Shown here in pieces: positions 45,609 to 55,257 of a stretch of DNA of 64,000 nucleotides; position 1 is the first letter of the stretch, and every line of letters starts with the position of its first letter. The translations under genes were made by a program, and so were the position numbers. The notes beneath the pieces were generated by a model, which was given only the letters and a program-made list of their open reading frames with translations, searched no databases and was not told the DNA's origin. Where the stretch lies: the NCBI RefSeq assembly GCF_001983935.1, contig NZ_CP017641.1, positions 4,092,001 through 4,156,000 of the forward strand. The letters run 5' to 3'. This stretch comes from Fuerstiella marisgermanici (lineage in GTDB: Bacteria > Planctomycetota > Planctomycetia > Planctomycetales > Planctomycetaceae).

Positions 45609-47854
45609 ACCAAGCCACGCTTCTTCCGGAACACCCATTCCAGCGTCAGCAGCAACACGAACAGCAGCAGGCTGAACCAGTTGTCCCACAAAGTGACTCG
45701 TCGAGACCGTTTCAGTTTCAGACTTGGCATGCCGTTATCCACCCAGTCTTCCAGGCGAGCAATCATGCCGTCCGGGTCCAGGTAATCGCCACCGCTCACG
45801 TGCGCGAGTTCTCGCATGAGCGCCGGGTCGGCGGCCGGGTTGTCGAGTTCCGGATCACGCTGACTCACCAAAAACCGAGTGCTGGCGTAATTTAGCAGGC
45901 CGTCCGATCCTTCAGCAGCGACTGTCGCCCAGTAGTCGCCCGGCAGCGCCGTATTCTGATACTCACCGGCGCCGTGTCCTCCTTCGGCTCGCACCGTAAC
46001 GACTTCGTTTTCATCATCCGGTCGCTGCACGTTCACACTATAGTTCACGTTTGCCAGCGGCAGCCCGTCTTCATCGCGAAGCCCGAAGGTCAATTCCGCC
46101 AGTCCGCCGGGGTTCATGTCGCGAGGTTCGACGTTAATCCAGGCGGGTGTTTCGCCGTCGTTTTCCATTTTTGTCAGCCAAAAAATCACCTGCCGCCAGA
46201 ACCGCTGATGAGCCTCAACCGCCCAGTCATCACGTAACGCCCACTGCCATGTGGTGTCTCCGGCAAAAGCGAGGACTCGTCCAGCACCAGTGCTTTGACC
46301 GACCAGCAGCGGCATCTTCGATTTGGATTCGGCGAAAGTCTGAGCCACCGTTCCTTCCTTCAACCGCAGCACATTGGCGCCTTCCAGCGGTGGCAGTTCA
46401 CTCCAGCGACTGCGATTCTGTTCCGGCGGCGCAATCTGTAATATGGAATGTCGCTCCCCGGCCTCAGTTGGGACCATCGGAATGTTGTCTGTGAGCTGCT
46501 GATCCGAAGGCGACATGGCGACCGGCATCAACGCGGCCAGAGGCGTGCTGCCGTAGCCGCCTGGCCCGAAACTCTGCTGACCACCGATCATCATCAGCCC
46601 CGCTCCCGCTTCGCAGCAGGCGTACAGTTTGCGTAAACGTTCTTCACCGAAGACGCTGGCTGGCACATCGCCGATGATGAAGGCGTCGTAATTGCCAGGC
46701 ACAAACCAGTCTTCGTTAAAATCGTTGCGGTTACTGAATTCGCCGCCACGAACCCACTTCGCATCAAGCTGAACGCGACTACTCACCGTGATCCGCTTTA
46801 GCCACTTGAACTCGGGCCGCAGCCGGTCGAAATAGGCCACTCGAATTCCGCCCGACCGGACTCGAATGATGGCTTCCACACGGTTGTTGGTGCGACGGAC
46901 TTCATCATTCAGCGGGATGGCTTCGACCGCGATTTTGATTTCGCCCGACTGAGACGGCACGAAATACAAATCGATGGTCGTGTCTTCCGCCTTGTCGCGA
47001 GGTGTGATCGTTTTCAAAGTGAGGTTGTCGGCACTGAGCGGAATTTCACGCATCGGGCCTGACTTTCCGTTGGGCAGGCCGGTGCGGTCTTCCTGATAGA
47101 CCTTCAACTGCACGTCACGACCTTCCGCGCCGAAGGCTTTGAAGCGGACCCTGATCGGCACGCGGTTTCCTTCGTACACGTCGCGAGCGATGTCCAGTTC
47201 GCTGAGGGCGACGTCGAGTGATGTTGCGGCGATTTCAGAACTGCCGTAGCTGACGGTGTAGACCGGACGATGCTGGCGGCCCAGCAGGCGAGCGGGCTGA
47301 ATAGGGTCGATATTGTCGCGGCCCAGCGCCGCCTGTTTGCCGTCGCCCCAAAACAGGATGGCGGCGATGTTTTCGCGATCCGCTTCTTTCGCCAGTTCTT
47401 CCAGGTTTGCACCGATGGCTGTAAGTTCTCCGTCTGACGTGGCGGAAGGCGACTCCACTGGCGTCAGGTCTTCGGCCAGTTCGCGAATCCGGATTTCGAC
47501 GGATTCTCCCAGCTCATCCAGCAACGGCTTGGCTTCGTCGAACAACTGCAGCAGCGATTGACGGCGACTGATGCCTCCCGGCGCGTCCGGAGTGTTCATG
47601 CTGCCACTGGCATCGAGTACCACGTACAGCACAGCATCGGAATTCTCGTCGGATTCCAGTACGATCGCCGGTCGCAGCAGCCACAACGAAATCAGCAGCA
47701 CGAGCGCGACTCGCAGCCCCATCAGAATTCGCTGCCAGGTTTTGGGCAGGTGCCGAACTCGCCGAGGATAGCCGATCGCCACCACGCCCAGCAGCGCCAC
47801 GCAGGTCAGCAGAATCAATGGCCACGGCCAGACAGGTTCGAAGGCCAGTTTCAT
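45605..47854 (-). CDS. BatA-like membrane vWA protein with a glutamine amidotransferase-like region
   Basis: 749 residues. Two N-terminal membrane segments (about 10-28 and 40-62) precede a vWA domain whose MIDAS is VVLDASGSMNTPD. A CARDB-like beta region (about 220-330) follows, then a class I glutamine amidotransferase-like domain (about 385-560, FIIGDVPASVF, GLMMIGGQQSFGPGGYG) without a clear catalytic Cys at the usual place. A C-terminal membrane segment (LLLFVLLLTLEWVFRKK) ends the protein. The layout matches planctomycete aerotolerance/BatA-like proteins, often linked to MoxR ATPases, though none is seen here. The stop codon lies in a dispersed repeat. Confidence 0.83.
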   Translation of the reverse strand: MKLAFEPVWPWPLILLTCVALLGVVAIGYPRRVRHLPKTWQRILMGLRVALVLLISLWLLRPAIVLESDENSDAVLYVVLDASGSMNTPDAPGGISRRQSLLQLFDEAKPLLDELGESVEIRIRELAEDLTPVESPSATSDGELTAIGANLEELAKEADRENIAAILFWGDGKQAALGRDNIDPIQPARLLGRQHRPVYTVSYGSSEIAATSLDVALSELDIARDVYEGNRVPIRVRFKAFGAEGRDVQLKVYQEDRTGLPNGKSGPMREIPLSADNLTLKTITPRDKAEDTTIDLYFVPSQSGEIKIAVEAIPLNDEVRRTNNRVEAIIRVRSGGIRVAYFDRLRPEFKWLKRITVSSRVQLDAKWVRGGEFSNRNDFNEDWFVPGNYDAFIIGDVPASVFGEERLRKLYACCEAGAGLMMIGGQQSFGPGGYGSTPLAALMPVAMSPSDQQLTDNIPMVPTEAGERHSILQIAPPEQNRSRWSELPPLEGANVLRLKEGTVAQTFAESKSKMPLLVGQSTGAGRVLAFAGDTTWQWALRDDWAVEAHQRFWRQVIFWLTKMENDGETPAWINVEPRDMNPGGLAELTFGLRDEDGLPLANVNYSVNVQRPDDENEVVTVRAEGGHGAGEYQNTALPGDYWATVAAEGSDGLLNYASTRFLVSQRDPELDNPAADPALMRELAHVSGGDYLDPDGMIARLEDWVDNGMPSLKLKRSRRVTLWDNWFSLLLFVLLLTLEWVFRKKRGLV

Positions 47855-47961
47855 GAAGAGCGGCAGTTAGATGGCGGCGGAATTGGTTGGAAGGGAAAAC
47901 GACTCCTGTGCTGAGTCGCCGGAATACGATACTATAGAGGCCAAGTGAAAGGCAGCCAACT

Positions 47962-48432
47962 ATGGTTCAGACGACTAAGCAACACAGCGACGACGATGAT
48001 AGCAGCGATGCCTACGTTGTCTTAACGCGGCGCCGGTTGGACGTGTATTTCGTTGTCGGACTATTGGTGTCGTTCGCTATTTTGGGGTACTTCTCGATAT
48101 TTACGACGATCACCCCATGGCCGCTGACTTTCCCAGCAATCTACCTACTGTGTTTATGGTTAATAATACGTTTCATTTGGCCGAAGGCCGGGAACTCGGC
48201 GACTCGGATGTCTGCGCGGCCTGGTGCCATGCCAATGCTGACTATCGGTGCGGTTGCAATGGCATTTTTGGGTGGCGGAATAGCTGTGGATCACTACGTC
48301 TTCGGGCAGCGAAAAGGCGACACGCCGCAACTTTATCAATTGGCATTGTACACACCGCCGTTCGTGCTGATGTTCGCAGGAGCGACGTGGATCGACCGAC
48401 GATATTCCGACAAGCGCCCGCCAAAACGATGA
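47962..48432 (+). CDS. Four-helix membrane protein of unknown function
   Basis: 156 residues with an acidic N-terminal tail (SDDDDSSDAY) and four hydrophobic segments: about 28-48, 53-72, 90-112 and 128-143. AAAGG lies upstream of the ATG. It is divergent from the BatA-like gene. No family recognised. Confidence 0.7.
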   Translation: MVQTTKQHSDDDDSSDAYVVLTRRRLDVYFVVGLLVSFAILGYFSIFTTITPWPLTFPAIYLLCLWLIIRFIWPKAGNSATRMSARPGAMPMLTIGAVAMAFLGGGIAVDHYVFGQRKGDTPQLYQLALYTPPFVLMFAGATWIDRRYSDKRPPKR

Positions 48433-48631
48433 GTTCCGGACGAATTCGGCCGAAAACCCTCGAGAAAGCTCCGTTTCAGAGACGTCTGGACGCGTAGATA
48501 ACAGAAACCATACGCTTTCGAGGTGTTGCACTGATCTTTGGCAACGGGTACTACGTTTTCGCAGTGTCTTCTGCTCCACGTGTGTTACGCGCTGCAAATG
48601 CGCCGGAGTTCCAATCTGTCCAGGTTACCAA

Positions 48632-49360
48632 ATGTTTCTTGCTCAAATCGATCCCGCGGAACTCGGACCGTGGCTGAAATACCTGTCCGGACTCACGGCC
48701 ACAGTCATCGTAGGAGCGGCCGCGTTTCACTTGTTCTGTTTCTTCGTGCTCTCCATCTGGTATCGCCGCGACCTTTCTGTGATTGCAGGATCGCTGGACG
48801 ACTTCACGCGCGGACTGAAACATCGCAGCGTGCTGGGACGATCGGCTCCGCTGACGAATCAGATCGACGCCTTTGTGGAAGACATCAACGATGTGGTGAA
48901 CGACCCGTCTCGCGTGAAGGATCGCACCGAATGTCTGCGCCGCATGCACATTCTGGACGAACGCCGCAGCTACCTCGATTCGCTTTCGTTCGAAACCGCC
49001 GGCAATGTGGCTCGCACGATGATCGAAGCGTACCCGCTGGCCGGAGTCCTCGGCACGATTCTGGCGATCGGATCGGCGCTGCAGCGTTCTGATGCAGCAA
49101 CGAATGCGGCATCGACAATGGCGGCGATTGTGGCTCGATTTGGCGACGCGATCTGGTCCACGTTTTGCGGTCTGGCCGCGGCCATCATTCTGATGTTCAT
49201 CAACAGCCTGCTGGAAACTCGTTTCGAACGGCTCACGCAAAGCCGTTCTCATGTTCGCGACATGGTGGCCAAGGCCAAACGAGAACTCGCCATGACTGCA
49301 TCAGTTGGGGGGCCGGCTGATGGCGAAGATCCCGAGGCGCTGACGGAGACGGCGTCATGA
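48632..49360 (+). CDS. ExbB/TolQ/MotA-type proton-channel subunit
   Basis: 242 residues with the MotA_ExbB topology: one N-terminal segment (about 18-42) and two C-terminal ones. The signature region is VARTMIEAYPLAGVLGTILAIGSALQ, then ARFGDAIWSTFCGLAAAIILMFINSLLE. The last segment continues into a cytoplasmic coiled tail. It overlaps the next gene by 4 bp (ATGA). With the ExbD-like protein it should form a proton-driven motor that energises an outer-membrane or envelope process, partner unknown. Confidence 0.85.
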   Translation: MFLAQIDPAELGPWLKYLSGLTATVIVGAAAFHLFCFFVLSIWYRRDLSVIAGSLDDFTRGLKHRSVLGRSAPLTNQIDAFVEDINDVVNDPSRVKDRTECLRRMHILDERRSYLDSLSFETAGNVARTMIEAYPLAGVLGTILAIGSALQRSDAATNAASTMAAIVARFGDAIWSTFCGLAAAIILMFINSLLETRFERLTQSRSHVRDMVAKAKRELAMTASVGGPADGEDPEALTETAS

Positions 49361-50157
49361 AGATGAAACGCCGCATCACCTTTCAGCTGACACCACTGTT
49401 GGACCTGCTGCTGATTGTCATTTTCGCTCAGTACATGGAAGTCCAGCAAACAGCGGAATCCGCTGAGGACGACCTCGCGAAGCAGAAGACGGAACTGGTT
49501 GAGCAGTTCGAAGCGCGGAAATCGGAGCTGGAACAGAAATTCGCCGCCGCCAACAGCGACGTCACAGCAACCCGCGAGCGGTACAGCGAACACTATCAAA
49601 GCATTCTGCAGCAGCACCAGCAGGCCGGTTCAGCACTGGCCGAAGCATTGAACCTGCCAGGCACCATGCTGGAACAGATTCTGCGTATTCGCACCGACGG
49701 AAATGCGGCGGATACAGAAAACGTGCAGGCGGCCGTTCAGCGGATGAAGCAGTTGTTGCAGACTCGCGGTGCGGAAATGCTGCAGTTTATTCTGAAGTAC
49801 GATGAAATGCAGAAGCACGTTTCTGTGTGGGAACTCTACCTTCAGGACAACGGGCAGGCCGCGTTTTCTGATGGGGAACACCAGCAAGTTGTGTCGTTTG
49901 CGACACAGAAAGAGTTTGTTTCTCGCGCATTCGAGGCCAGTAAGGCGTTTACGGAACCGAGGCCACTTGTCATCATCCTGCTTAGCTACGGTGACACTCA
50001 GGCGGGCCAGTTACGGCGCGCGACCGACGGGATGCCGGAGTTGGTTCAGCAGTTACGGCAGGATTCAGGCAACACCCGCTGGTTTGATTTTTCCCTGATG
50101 GGATTTCGCCCCACGGGCCCCTTGTTTGATGATGACGCAGCGGTGAATCAGCGCTGA
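49357..50157 (+). CDS. ExbD/TolR-like subunit with a long coiled coil
   Basis: 266 residues. The N-terminal helix RITFQLTPLLDLLLIVIFAQYM carries the proton-binding Asp (D16) in the ExbD position. A coiled coil (about 35-95) and a second helical region (about 105-150) replace the usual short linker, and a C-terminal domain follows with WELYLQDNGQAAFS and PLVIILLSYG. Typical ExbD is about 140 residues, so this is an expanded form. It is coupled to the ExbB-like gene by ATGA. Confidence 0.78.
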   Translation: MKMKRRITFQLTPLLDLLLIVIFAQYMEVQQTAESAEDDLAKQKTELVEQFEARKSELEQKFAAANSDVTATRERYSEHYQSILQQHQQAGSALAEALNLPGTMLEQILRIRTDGNAADTENVQAAVQRMKQLLQTRGAEMLQFILKYDEMQKHVSVWELYLQDNGQAAFSDGEHQQVVSFATQKEFVSRAFEASKAFTEPRPLVIILLSYGDTQAGQLRRATDGMPELVQQLRQDSGNTRWFDFSLMGFRPTGPLFDDDAAVNQR

Positions 50158-50282
50158 GGATGTGGTCTCTCGGCGGCCTGGGAGTATAACCTCCCGGTTT
50201 ACACTCGCCCCTTGAAACAACAGTGGCGTCTTCGGCTCACCTCGGATTACTCGTCGCCGCAGCTTGAAACAGGATAAAGACA

Positions 50283-50810
50283 ATGCAAGCCAAACGTCCC
50301 GGCTTTATGAAGAACACGGCACGAGCAGCCTCTGGCGGAGTGATCGTGATCGCTGCCTTTCTGGCGCTGATGCTGTTTCGAGGCACCGGCACAGGAGACG
50401 GCGACGCCGAAGCTCCGGGCACGCCGGATACTTCGCCCGGGGAAACTCTGGCGTCGACCGAAACGCCGGCAACCACCCCACTGGCACCGCCCGCAGAAAG
50501 TGACAGCACCGGTGGCCTGACACCTGACGAACAGAAAGCGTTGTCCGGAAAAGTGCTGGGAGTACTCATCGACGAACACAGCTACCTGCTGGAAGTGCCA
50601 TCAGACGACAAGGCCGTCTTCAAACCCATTTCACTCGAACGACTGACCGAACTTGCCAAGCGGGCCGAAGGCGATTCGAACGGAATCAAGGTCCGCGTGC
50701 TACGCCGCGAGAGCGCTCGGATGGGCGCGACCTTCAAGTTACAAGAAGCGCTGGCGTCCGTAAAAATTGGAGAAGACGCACTCTACATCCCCGCTGAATT
50801 TGTACCGTGA
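50283..50810 (+). CDS. Single-pass membrane protein, third member of the ExbB/ExbD-like cassette
   Basis: 175 residues. One membrane segment (about 16-33, GGVIVIAAFLALML), a Thr/Pro/Gly-rich linker (about 35-80) and a compact C-terminal domain (about 85-175). That domain (VLIDEHSYLLEVPSDDKAVFKPISLERLTELAKRA, IKVRVLRRESAR) resembles an ExbD-type periplasmic domain, which would make it a second, split ExbD; this is inference from pattern and position. It follows the ExbD-like gene by 125 bp on the same strand. Confidence 0.6.
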   Translation: MQAKRPGFMKNTARAASGGVIVIAAFLALMLFRGTGTGDGDAEAPGTPDTSPGETLASTETPATTPLAPPAESDSTGGLTPDEQKALSGKVLGVLIDEHSYLLEVPSDDKAVFKPISLERLTELAKRAEGDSNGIKVRVLRRESARMGATFKLQEALASVKIGEDALYIPAEFVP

Positions 50811-50814
50811 TGCA

Positions 50815-51618
50815 ATGAAGCTGAAATGCATCCCGGAAGACTTCGTCGTCACGGAAATTTCACACCGCCAGCCATCCGCTGGACCTTTTTCATTGTACCG
50901 CATGGAGAAGCGGTCAATCGGAACGCCCGAAGCGCTGCAGATTGTACAGCGGTCGTGGAACCTGTCGCCTCAGCAACTTAGTCATGCCGGGATGAAGGAT
51001 CGGCACGCCGTTACGTCGCAGCTTGTGACGATTCGTAACGGCCCCAAAGCTCCGTTCGCTCATGACCTGTTCGACCTTCAGCATCTGGGCCAGACAGATT
51101 CGGCCATCGGCGCGGCGGATATTGGCGGCAATCGGTTTGAAATCGTGCTGCGATCACTGGCTTCAGACGACGTGTCGCGAATTCAAAGCCGAACCGATCA
51201 CGTGGCGGCTCACGGCTTTCCCAACTACTTCGACGAACAACGCTTTGGGTCGCTCGGCCCGTCTCTCGAATTTGTGGCGGCGAAATGGTGCCTGAAAGAC
51301 TACGAACGAGCTCTTTGGCTGGCCATCGCTGAATACAATTCCCATGACGACGCGGACGCAAGAACTCAGAAGCAAATCCTTCGAGATCTTTGGGGCCAGT
51401 GGCCGGAATGCAAGCAGCAGCTGAACCGTTCGCATCGCCGCAGTATTGTGACCTATCTGGTTGATCACCCAACTAACTTTCGCAAGGCGTTCGCTCTGCT
51501 GAATGAAGGCCTGCGCGGCATCTACCTTTCCGCGTTCCAAAGTGCCGTGTGGAACCGCATGGCGAGTGCCAGCATGGTCGCGGCATCGGACGCGGTGTAC
51601 ATGCAGATCGGCGACACC
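50815..51618 (+). pseudogene. truD: truD, 5' part, interrupted by an ISAs1-family element
   Basis: N-terminal about 268 residues of TruD (tRNA pseudouridine-13 synthase). The catalytic Asp is D62 in GMKDRHAVTSQ and the TruD motif FPNYFDEQRFG is present. The ATG at 50815 was chosen over an upstream in-frame one that overlaps the preceding gene. The frame is broken at 51619 by the insertion sequence. The continued plus-strand frame to 51807 is a chimera into the IS and not a real C-terminus. Both halves join in frame through the 9-bp duplication, so the gene was intact before insertion. Confidence 0.9.
51610..51618. repeat. Target-site duplication, left copy
   Basis: ggcgacacc, the same 9 bases as at 52876-52884, directly flanking the insertion sequence. 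Confidence 0.92.
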
Positions 51619-52875
51619 CAGGGGGATTGCACGCTAAGTCATTTGCCGAACAGGACTTTCGCGAGGTATGTCTCATCCCAGGCAGCATTGAGTCTTTTGT
51701 TTTTGATCCCCACCTTGGCTGTGGATTCGTTTTTCAGAAGACTCAACGCCGTGCGGCGAAGGATGCTGAAGTTCATATCTGCGTGGCCTTTGCGGATCCT
51801 CGATTGATCTTCCTGGAAAGTGACGTCCAGTTGCCAATGCAAATTGTTCTCGACACCCCAATGGCTCCGCACAGCTTCGGCGAAACGACGGCCGGAGACA
51901 TAACGGCTTAAAATGTAATAGCGGATGCCGATGCACATTTTGCCGTCGCGGAGAGTGTTGTTGATCGCGATCCCGATCGCCTTCAGGTTCTTCCAGCGAT
52001 GTGCGTCCGGAAGATCCTCCGGCGCACGACAGATCAGATACTGTCGCAAATCTTCGCGGCCGCCGGTGTTTTCTTTCGTTTCAAATCGTCGCACCGGACA
52101 GCGTGCAAAGTCATCTTCCAAATGGTCGGCGAAGAACGCGACAAGACCTGCGTGTAGCGTGGGCTGATTGCCTTTCGCGGCAAGACAATAGTCCGCCTCT
52201 GCGTCGACAATCTTCGACGCGATTTCCGTTTGGCAACCCATGGCGTCAATCGTCACTAAAGCACCGGAAACCTCGATCAATTCCAGCAGTTTGGGAATCG
52301 CCGTAATCTCATTACTCTTCGCATCGACGACGACTTGCCCGAGACTGATATGATTGGCTGTGGCCCATGCACTGACCATGTGGATGGCCGACTTGCCACT
52401 GGCTTTGTCATAGCTGCGACGGAGTGTCTTACCATCGATCGCGATGATTTGTCCGTCACTGATTTTCTGCAGAGAAGTGATCCAATTCAGTAAGCACTTT
52501 TCAAATTCTGCAGGACGAATCAGAGCGAGGATGGCGTTGAAACGATCGTGCGACGGAATCCCTGCGGACAGATCGAGATACTTCGCAAACCAATCTCGTT
52601 TCGTTCTGCCAAACTTCGCAATCGCGACAAAATCATCCGCGCCACTGATCACAGCACAGACTGCAATGAACAGAATATTTTGAAGCGGATAGACAGGCTC
52701 ACCGCGCCTTGGATCCGTAACATCAGAGAAATGATCGACAAAACTGGTGGACAAAGGCATGGCAGGAATCCTTTCGCGGCTCAAACATTTCAGCACACAT
52801 AGCAGCGTGAAACATCACACTGACACTGAAGGTTGCCATCTATACCATCTTATCCAATGTCGCGCAATCCGCCTA
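51619..52875 (-). mobile_element. ISAs1-family insertion sequence, 1,257 bp
   Basis: Imperfect terminal inverted repeats (left cagggggattgcacgct, right complement taggcggattgcgcgac) flank a single transposase, and the 9-bp duplication ggcgacacc lies on both sides. Size, repeats and transposase fit the ISAs1 family. It splits truD. Clean ends and an intact transposase suggest a recent, possibly active insertion. Confidence 0.92.
51639..52760 (-). CDS. ISAs1-family DDE transposase
   Basis: 373 residues from the ATG at 52760 (AAAGGA upstream); an earlier in-frame start at 52796 is possible. The N-terminus has the family pattern FSDVTDPRRGEPVYPLQNILFIAVCAVISGADD. The catalytic residues are the Asp in IAIDGKTLRRS, the Asp in TIDAMGCQ and the Glu in SHWGVENNLHWQLDV. 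It is full-length and shows no frameshift. Confidence 0.92.
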   Translation of the reverse strand: MPLSTSFVDHFSDVTDPRRGEPVYPLQNILFIAVCAVISGADDFVAIAKFGRTKRDWFAKYLDLSAGIPSHDRFNAILALIRPAEFEKCLLNWITSLQKISDGQIIAIDGKTLRRSYDKASGKSAIHMVSAWATANHISLGQVVVDAKSNEITAIPKLLELIEVSGALVTIDAMGCQTEIASKIVDAEADYCLAAKGNQPTLHAGLVAFFADHLEDDFARCPVRRFETKENTGGREDLRQYLICRAPEDLPDAHRWKNLKAIGIAINNTLRDGKMCIGIRYYILSRYVSGRRFAEAVRSHWGVENNLHWQLDVTFQEDQSRIRKGHADMNFSILRRTALSLLKNESTAKVGIKNKRLNAAWDETYLAKVLFGK

Positions 52876-52884
52876 GGCGACACC
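52876..52884. repeat. Target-site duplication, right copy
   Basis: ggcgacacc, identical to 51610-51618, at the right junction of the insertion sequence. Confidence 0.92.
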
Positions 52885-53274
52885 AACCTTCCATTTTTCA
52901 TGCAAGCCGCAGTTGAAGGCAGCGTTTCTGAACTACCGTTGCCGTCCGCTCGCTGCAAGGGACTCACGCCGCAACTAAGGCAACTGTGCGATTCATGCCT
53001 TGAGCCGTACGGGATGACGCTGTCGGAGATGAAACTTTCCTTCCCACGCGACCGCTGGTTTTCTCGGGGTAATCGAGCGACAAAAATCGTTCCTATCGAT
53101 TTGCAAGTCACGACCGACGACGATGACCAGTATCAGAACCGCAGGAAAGCCACCTTGACGTTCGAACTCCCGCGCGGCTGCTATGCTACGATGCTGATCA
53201 AGACACTCACCGGAGTCCCGACTGACGGCGGCCCCGAAGGCACGAGTTCGGAAAATACCAACAGCACCACATGA
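52876..53274 (+). pseudogene. truD: truD, 3' part, separated by the ISAs1-family element
   Basis: 132 codons plus stop continue the TruD C-terminus: GDTNLPFFMQAAVEG, LPLPSARCKGLTPQLRQLCD, then FPRDRWFSRGNRATKIVP and FELPRGCYATMLIKTL. It has no start of its own that makes sense. The last bases overlap the rluA-type gene (ATGA), so polarity from the insertion could reduce that gene's expression. Confidence 0.9.
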
Positions 53275-53927
53275 CAGATTTCCCACCGACTATTCTGCAC
53301 GAAGACAACCACCTGCTGGCGTTATTGAAACCCGCTGGGGTGCTGACGATGGGCGACGACACCGGCGACGAAACGATGGTCGATGTGGCTCGTGAATATC
53401 TGCGAGTCAAATACAACAAGCCGGGAAACGTGTTTGTAGGCGTCGTCCACCGGCTGGACCGTCCCGTTTCCGGAGTACTGCTGTTCGCCCGCACCAGCAA
53501 AGCGGCAGCACGATTGTCGGATCAGTTTCGCCGAGGCGCAATAAAAAAGCTGTACCATGCTTCAGTCGAAGGCTCACCAGCGAATGATTCAGGCACGCTC
53601 GTCGACTGGTTACTGAAGGACAAACAGGAAAACCTCGTCGCCTGCGTTTCGGAAGACACGCCGAAGGCTCAGAAAAGCGTTCTCAATTACCGAGTCATCA
53701 CCCGTGACCCCAGTCGCACCAGCCTTGAGATCGAACCGCTCACCGGCCGCAGCCACCAAATCCGCGTGCAGCTTTCCGAAGCGGGGATGCCGATTATTGG
53801 CGACGTAAAGTATGGTTCCCGAGTGCGAAAAGGGGGCCGAATTCTGCTGCACGCCAAGTCGCTGGAATTCGAACACCCAACCAAAAAGGAGCGGATGCGG
53901 ATTGAAGCACCCGCCGACGAAGCGTAG
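53271..53927 (+). CDS. RluA-family pseudouridine synthase
   Basis: 218 residues. The catalytic Asp is D63 in VVHRLDRPVSGVLLF, with the later family motifs KLYHASVEG, LTGRSHQIRVQL and IIGDVKYG. There is no S4 domain. It modifies uridines in rRNA or tRNA; the exact target within the Rlu family cannot be told. It overlaps the truD end by 4 bp, so two pseudouridine synthases of different families form a pair. Confidence 0.92.
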   Translation: MTDFPPTILHEDNHLLALLKPAGVLTMGDDTGDETMVDVAREYLRVKYNKPGNVFVGVVHRLDRPVSGVLLFARTSKAAARLSDQFRRGAIKKLYHASVEGSPANDSGTLVDWLLKDKQENLVACVSEDTPKAQKSVLNYRVITRDPSRTSLEIEPLTGRSHQIRVQLSEAGMPIIGDVKYGSRVRKGGRILLHAKSLEFEHPTKKERMRIEAPADEA

Positions 53928-54032
53928 TCGACCTGACGCAATTCACCCACGGCAGCAATAACCGACGCATTGGCGCGACTTCAGCACTGCCGATCAAAAT
54001 CGCTTGTGGCCCTCACTGCAAAACGCCGCCTG

Positions 54033-55256
54033 TTACTTTGCTGCTTCCGCCTTCGCAGGTGCCCGCGTTGGCTTCAGGAAGTGTTCGAAGAACGCGTAAA
54101 TCACGGCGTTGGATTCCGGATTCGGCGAGTGCGCCGGTCGATTCGTCATCGCCACTCGGTTGCGATACCCCAGCACGCTGTTGACCGCAATTGAATGGTT
54201 CAACGCCTGCCAGCGTTTGGGCGGATCTTCGGCACCGCCGGAAACCAGAAACGGACGAGGCGCCATCAGCGCGTGCAGTTCGTGCAAATCACGCCCGGCT
54301 TCACGCAGCTTCGGATACAGGCCCCGAGCTGGGTTTTCTTCCGTAATCAGTCCGCGTGCACGCCATGGTCTGGGGTGGTAGCCCAGATACCAGGGTTCCC
54401 AGTAGTTGATGCTTGTGCGAGTATCGTCGAACACGATTCCCGGGTCGGACCACGCCGCACAGGCAAACTTGTCGAACAAACACGACGCGAACAGTGCCCA
54501 CTTGCCGCCAAACGAATGTCCTGTGATTCCGATTCGTTCTGCATCGACTTCCGGCCGCTTAGCCAGCACATGCCAGGCATTGGCCGCCGCGTACGCGAGC
54601 ATCGAAAGCGGTTGCACTGTGGCGTCTTCGATCGTCGGATAGTATAGCCCGTATGTCTTGGCGGCCGTGGCTTCTGTCGTGCCGATCGACAATGTGACAA
54701 AGCCACGTTCTGCCAACTGAATTGCGAAATCGCGGTCTTCTTTTCCGAGACCAATCGCGGTTTCCGGTTCGTAGTACACCGTGATGACAGCGGGGCGACG
54801 CCCTTCGCCGTCGGGGATCAACAGATAGCCGGTGGTCTTTTGGTTCGGCGTCCAGAAGAATCTCACCTGATGCTGAACAATCGTCCCGCGCCGTTCTGTT
54901 TTCAGGATTTCGACCATCGGCTCAGTGATCAGCGGCGGCCATTCGCCCAGTAGCGTCTGCCACTGTTTCAGAATTTCAGCTCGACGACGCTGCCAGTCGG
55001 CTGCCGTCTTTGCCATCGTGCCATCAGCAAACTTCAGTGGAGACAGGTAATCGCCAAGGTCATGCTGCCACTCCGCAGGCGGCGCGAAGTAAGGCCGAAC
55101 GGTCTCCTCAACGGATTTCGTTGCCTGAGCACTCGCGCTCGCCGAAAAAGCCAGGGCCGTGAGAACAAAAGCGGCCATCTGAATCGCTTTGGCATTTGGA
55201 CGCCGCAGTGGCCGTATTGGCAGCAGGAAGTGTCGGCTGTTATCTGTCGTGCACAT
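54033..55256 (-). CDS. Secreted alpha/beta-hydrolase, acetyl xylan esterase-like
   Basis: 407 residues from the ATG at 55256, which sits next to the TAA of the upstream gene (TAACATG); a longer in-frame start is less likely. A signal segment ends about residue 44 (ALAFSASASAQ). The hydrolase core contains the nucleophile elbow GITGHSFGGKWAL (Ser) and a preceding strand VVY-type region. The late acid and His lie in the region FLVSGGAEDPPKRW and MTNRPAHSPN. Planctomycetes carry many such esterases for polysaccharide work; the substrate is not known. It follows the SASA-like gene in a likely operon. Confidence 0.8.
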   Translation of the reverse strand: MCTTDNSRHFLLPIRPLRRPNAKAIQMAAFVLTALAFSASASAQATKSVEETVRPYFAPPAEWQHDLGDYLSPLKFADGTMAKTAADWQRRRAEILKQWQTLLGEWPPLITEPMVEILKTERRGTIVQHQVRFFWTPNQKTTGYLLIPDGEGRRPAVITVYYEPETAIGLGKEDRDFAIQLAERGFVTLSIGTTEATAAKTYGLYYPTIEDATVQPLSMLAYAAANAWHVLAKRPEVDAERIGITGHSFGGKWALFASCLFDKFACAAWSDPGIVFDDTRTSINYWEPWYLGYHPRPWRARGLITEENPARGLYPKLREAGRDLHELHALMAPRPFLVSGGAEDPPKRWQALNHSIAVNSVLGYRNRVAMTNRPAHSPNPESNAVIYAFFEHFLKPTRAPAKAEAAK

Positions 55257-55257
55257 G

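Noticed and set aside
51619-51807. C-terminal extension of truD into the insertion sequence
   Set aside because: The codons after 51618 belong to the insertion sequence; the true end is at 52876-53274.
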